Shown here one piece after another: positions 61,035 to 64,000 of a stretch of 64,000 nucleotides of DNA. Origin of the DNA: Burkholderia lata. Its GTDB lineage: Bacteria > Pseudomonadota > Gammaproteobacteria > Burkholderiales > Burkholderiaceae. Below the pieces are notes generated by a model. It did not search any database and was not told where the DNA came from. It saw nothing but the letters and a program-made list of their open reading frames with translations. The stretch covers positions 186,001 through 250,000 of the forward strand of contig NZ_CABVQK010000008.1 in NCBI RefSeq assembly GCF_902499335.1. The letters are read 5' to 3'. Both the position numbers and the translations under genes were made by a program. The stretch's first letter is position 1. Every line of letters begins with the position of its first letter.

Positions 61035-61967
61035 GTGTACCCACCGATCGAACCCTACGCCCACGGCCACCTCGACACCGGCGACGGCCATCGCATCTAC
61101 TGGGAGCGCTGCGGCAACCCGGCCGGCAAGCCCGCCGTGTTCCTGCACGGCGGCCCCGGTGCCGGCTGCAGCCCCGACCATCGCCGCCTGTTCGATCCCG
61201 AGCGCTACGACATCCTGCTGTTCGACCAGCGCGGCTGCGGGCGCTCGACGCCGCATGCAAGCCTCGAGAACAACACGACCTGGCATCTGGTCGCCGACAT
61301 CGAGCGCCTGCGCGAGATGGTCGGCGCGGAAAAGTGGCTCGTGTTTGGCGGCTCGTGGGGCAGCGCGCTGTCGATCGCGTACGCGGAAACGCACCCCGAG
61401 CGCGTGAGCGCACTGGTCGTGCGCGGCATCTTCACGATGCGTCGCGCGGAACTGCTGTGGTACTACCAGGAAGGCGCGTCGTGGCTGTTCCCCGACCTGT
61501 GGGAAGCCTTCGTCGCACCGATTCCGGAAGCCGAGCGCGGCGACCTGATGGCCGCCTACCATCGCCGGCTGACCGGCAACGACGAAGCCGCGAAGCTCGA
61601 GGCCGCGCGCGCATGGAGCATCTGGGAAGGCCGCACGATCACGCTGCTGCCCGACCCCAAACTCGCCGCGTACTTCGCGGACGGTCACTACGCACTCGCG
61701 TTCGCGCGGATCGAGAATCACTACTTCGTGAACAAGGGCTTCGTCGAGGAAGGCCAGCTGCTGCGCGACGCGCATCGCCTCGCCGGCATCCCGGGCGTGA
61801 TCGTGCAGGGTCGCTATGACATCGCGACGCCTGCACGCACTGCGTGGGAGTTGTCCAAGGCATGGCCGGATGCGACGTTCGAGATCGTGCCCGGCGCCGG
61901 GCATGCGTACAACGAGCCGGGGATCCTGGAAGCGCTGATCGCGGCAACGGACCGGTTCGCCGCGTAG
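61035..61967 (+). CDS. pip: Prolyl aminopeptidase
   Basis: A 310-residue alpha/beta hydrolase (peptidase S33) removing N-terminal proline. FLHGGPGAGCSP (HGGPG oxyanion loop, 38-42), DQRGCGRSTPH, nucleophile Ser107 in GGSWGSAL and catalytic His in PGAGHAYNEP. GTG 61035 with GGAG upstream begins the family N-terminus YPPIEPY; ATG 60897 would add 46 unrelated residues. It could assist in use of proline/hydroxyproline-containing peptides, though it is far from that cluster. The 320-bp space before it has no other gene. Confidence 0.92.
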   Translation: MYPPIEPYAHGHLDTGDGHRIYWERCGNPAGKPAVFLHGGPGAGCSPDHRRLFDPERYDILLFDQRGCGRSTPHASLENNTTWHLVADIERLREMVGAEKWLVFGGSWGSALSIAYAETHPERVSALVVRGIFTMRRAELLWYYQEGASWLFPDLWEAFVAPIPEAERGDLMAAYHRRLTGNDEAAKLEAARAWSIWEGRTITLLPDPKLAAYFADGHYALAFARIENHYFVNKGFVEEGQLLRDAHRLAGIPGVIVQGRYDIATPARTAWELSKAWPDATFEIVPGAGHAYNEPGILEALIAATDRFAA

Positions 61968-62034
61968 TCCGCACAAACGCAACACAACGCGGCGCGTGCT
62001 GCCGTGCCTGCCGGCACGCGCACGCGCCGCCCGA

Positions 62035-62307
62035 TCAGAGCGCGGTTTCGACGATCGTCCTGCCGCTGATCGCCCGCTCGACGAGCTGTTCGTCACCGAC
62101 CTTGCGGATCGCATCGTCGAGCAGCCCCTCCGGTTCTTCCGTCGCCACTTTCAGCAAGCCCGACAGCCCGCGCGCGTCGAGCACCACCAGCGTCTCCATC
62201 GAATCCGCGCGGCTCACAAGCACGCGGCGGAATGCCGGCCCCGCGCCGAAGCTCGCGCAGAGTGCAATCGTCTCGCTGCCAAGCGTGTAGTCGAAATTTT
62301 TGATCAT
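62035..62307 (-). CDS. Small protein of unknown function
   Basis: A 90-residue soluble protein (MIKNFDYTLGSETIALCASFG at the start, shown in part) with mixed alpha/beta character and no signal or membrane span. Third-position GC supports coding. I do not recognise it. The 223 bp to its right hold no other gene. Confidence 0.6.
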   Translation of the reverse strand: MIKNFDYTLGSETIALCASFGAGPAFRRVLVSRADSMETLVVLDARGLSGLLKVATEEPEGLLDDAIRKVGDEQLVERAISGRTIVETAL

Positions 62308-62530
62308 GATCTGCCGCCGTTGCAGAGAAATGGCGCGGTGCCGTGACGTCGGTACGCTCGCGCGTGCCGCCGAAAGGACGGACGGGGTCCAAACCGTTCG
62401 CCGACAACACCATGCTAGGCGTACAGTATTAATGAAGACTTAAGGCGCCGACGGCGGCAGCGAAACCTCTCGCTTGTCCGCCGTCGACCTTTGATGCACG
62501 GTTAACCGATTACGCCGATGCGGCGTGAGC

Positions 62531-63265
62531 CTACCGCGGGCTGATCGAGAACAGCAGGCCGTCGGTATCGTTCGAGACCGCGGAGTAACGCAGCTTTCCG
62601 ACGCTACGCTCGATCATTTTGGATTCCTTGCGACCTTCCATGGCGAGCTGGATCACGTTCACGACGGTTTTCGTATCGTCATGTTCCGCAGTAGCGGCCG
62701 GATTGACCGCTGCCGCGATCGTGACAAGGGTAGCGACGGACTTCAGCATCACCCCCGGCTCATCAACGCCGATGTGGATCACGAGTTCGCGAAGCGTTCC
62801 GTCGGACTTGTTGACGACACCGGCCAACGTGAGGTTGCGGCCGACCGACTGCTGAAAACCGTCATAAACGGTATCGTGAACGAGTTCGATTTCCGCGAGC
62901 GCGTCCTTGCCGCCCGCCGCGGAAACCCGGCGATTGTAGTTGCTGCGAAACTGCTGCGGTGTCAGGTCAAGCGACAGGCGCGGTGCGGCTGCGGTGCCCG
63001 GGCTCGACGCTGCGTCGACGGCGACATCATCTGCATGGTGGCCGGCGGCCTTGCCCGCGTCGTCCTGCCCCGGGTGGACTAGAGCGGCCACGATCACCGT
63101 CAATATCGCCGCCAATATGCCGCCGAAGAACAGTGACGCGCGCTTTGGCACTGCGCCCGTCTTGTTTCTGAAGAAGGACGGCCAGATCAAACCGATCATG
63201 GCCACGACAATGAACAGTAGGCTGACGCAACCCAACACCCCGGAAACAATACGCATTTTATTCAT
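62531..63265 (-). CDS. Membrane-anchored protein of unknown function
   Basis: A 244-residue protein with two N-terminal membrane spans (about 5-27 and 40-60), an acidic/Ala linker and a soluble domain from about 90 (LSLDLTPQQFRSNYNRRVSA, then LRELVIHIGVDEPGVMLKSV). The soluble part is unknown to me. The start MNKMRIVSGVLG at 63265 fits the hydrophobic segment; an upstream reading to 63304 adds 13 residues. Confidence 0.7.
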   Translation of the reverse strand: MNKMRIVSGVLGCVSLLFIVVAMIGLIWPSFFRNKTGAVPKRASLFFGGILAAILTVIVAALVHPGQDDAGKAAGHHADDVAVDAASSPGTAAAPRLSLDLTPQQFRSNYNRRVSAAGGKDALAEIELVHDTVYDGFQQSVGRNLTLAGVVNKSDGTLRELVIHIGVDEPGVMLKSVATLVTIAAAVNPAATAEHDDTKTVVNVIQLAMEGRKESKMIERSVGKLRYSAVSNDTDGLLFSISPR

Positions 63266-63310
63266 GCCCTTTTTTTGAATCGAGCATGATAACAAAACCC
63301 ACACAACGCC

Positions 63311-64000
63311 TTACACGCTCCTTTCCGACTCCAGCGGCTCCACCGTCACACCGACCTTCAGCTCCTGATCCGCGCCACCGCCGCGAATCACGCCGCGCAG
63401 CGGCGTCACGTCCGCATAGTCGCGGCCGATCGACAGCATCACGTAGTCGTCGCCCGGCGCGCGATCGTTGGTCGGATCGAGCTGCAGCCAGCCGTTGTCC
63501 TCGGGCCACGCCGGGTCGTACACCTCGACCCACGCATGCGATGCATCGGCGCCGATCAGCCGCGGCTGCCCGGGCGGCGGCTGCGTGAGCAGGTAGCCGC
63601 TCACGTAACGCGCGGCCAGCCCGAGCGAGCGCAGTGCGCCGATCATCACGTGCGCGAAATCCTGGCACACGCCCTTGCGCAACCGCAACGCATCGAGCGC
63701 CGACGTCGTGATGTCGGTGCTGTTCGGCGTATACGCAAAATCGGCATGCACGCGCCGCATCAGATCCCACGCGGCCTGCACGAGCGGCCGTTGCGGCGTG
63801 AAGCTCGCGGCCGCATACGCGGCGAGTTCGGGATCGCACGCGACATGCGGCGACGTGAACACGAATTCGCTCGCCGCGTCGTAGGGCTGCCCCGCGCGGA
63901 ACCGCAAGCGGTCGCGCACGGCTTCCCACGCAGTCGCCTGTTTCGCGTCGGGTTTCGCGATGGCGGGCGGCGGCTCGCCGCGCGCACCGCGCGACCACAC
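63311..64000 (-). CDS. Transglutaminase-like protein, N-terminus outside window
   Basis: The C-terminal 229 residues of a bacterial transglutaminase-like protein; the gene starts beyond the right edge. The catalytic triad is visible: Cys in RKGVCQDFAHVMIGALRSLG, His in DASHAWVEVYDP and Asp in LQLDPTND. IGRDYADVTPLRGVI is a typical C-terminal motif of the family found with circularly permuted ATP-grasp and alpha-E proteins, whose genes may lie to the right. Confidence 0.88.
   Translation of the reverse strand: MWSRGARGEPPPAIAKPDAKQATAWEAVRDRLRFRAGQPYDAASEFVFTSPHVACDPELAAYAAASFTPQRPLVQAAWDLMRRVHADFAYTPNSTDITTSALDALRLRKGVCQDFAHVMIGALRSLGLAARYVSGYLLTQPPPGQPRLIGADASHAWVEVYDPAWPEDNGWLQLDPTNDRAPGDDYVMLSIGRDYADVTPLRGVIRGGGADQELKVGVTVEPLESERSV

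Overview
The window is high-GC DNA with dense, strongly GC3-biased genes, tight operons with ATGA/GTGA overlaps, and a gene set typical of Burkholderia: a Gram-negative porin, gentisate and hydroxyproline catabolism, a second RpoD-like sigma factor and several LysR/MarR/MerR/RpiR regulators. I read it as a Burkholderia (probably cepacia-complex) replicon, perhaps chromosome 2; that placement is inference. I saw no rRNA, tRNA, CRISPR array or intact insertion sequence.

Layout. 1-10.4 kb: a leftward rpiR-iaaA-gsiA-gsiB operon (isoaspartyl peptidase plus glutathione/peptide ABC import) diverges from a rightward MFS transporter, GH31 alpha-glucosidase and porin set. 10.7-19.6 kb: a BCCT transporter with two small downstream ORFs, a methyltransferase, a metallophosphoesterase/di-haem peroxidase pair, a small gene under a textbook LexA box, and a MocR-type regulator diverging from a DUF2917-like gene. 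19.7-20.9 kb: an ArsR regulator carrying the persulfide-sensing cysteine pair, with two YeeE/YedE-type membrane proteins. 21-27.3 kb: the 3-hydroxybenzoate/gentisate pathway (transporter, 6-hydroxylase, maleylpyruvate isomerase, fumarylpyruvate hydrolase, gentisate dioxygenase) opposite a LysR regulator. 27.4-36.8 kb: trans-4-hydroxy-L-proline catabolism as two divergent operons. It contains an epimerase, a three-subunit D-hydroxyproline dehydrogenase, a deaminase, a permease, an alpha-ketoglutarate semialdehyde dehydrogenase and an imine reductase. 37-49.1 kb: ilvD, glycine/proline-rich envelope proteins, an RpoD paralogue, a PolX-N-terminus-like protein, a MerR/DUF2938 pair, a MarR/EmrB-type pair and an acetyl-CoA hydrolase/CoA-transferase.

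49.8-57.0 kb is the most interesting region. It is one translationally coupled seven-gene operon for making a phosphonate (PEP mutase, phosphonopyruvate decarboxylase, 2-aminoethylphosphonate transaminase), activating it (two nucleotidyltransferase domains), probably oxidising it (Fe(II)/2-oxoglutarate oxygenase), and attaching it to a lipid (CDP-alcohol phosphatidyltransferase). A flippase-like membrane protein completes the set. Together they look like a phosphonolipid pathway.

57.0-58.7 kb is lower in GC, with hairpins and two orphan genes, one resembling an avidin-fold protein. From there to the end come a secreted protein of unknown function, an acyltransferase-3, prolyl aminopeptidase, two unknown proteins and a transglutaminase-like protein running off the right edge.
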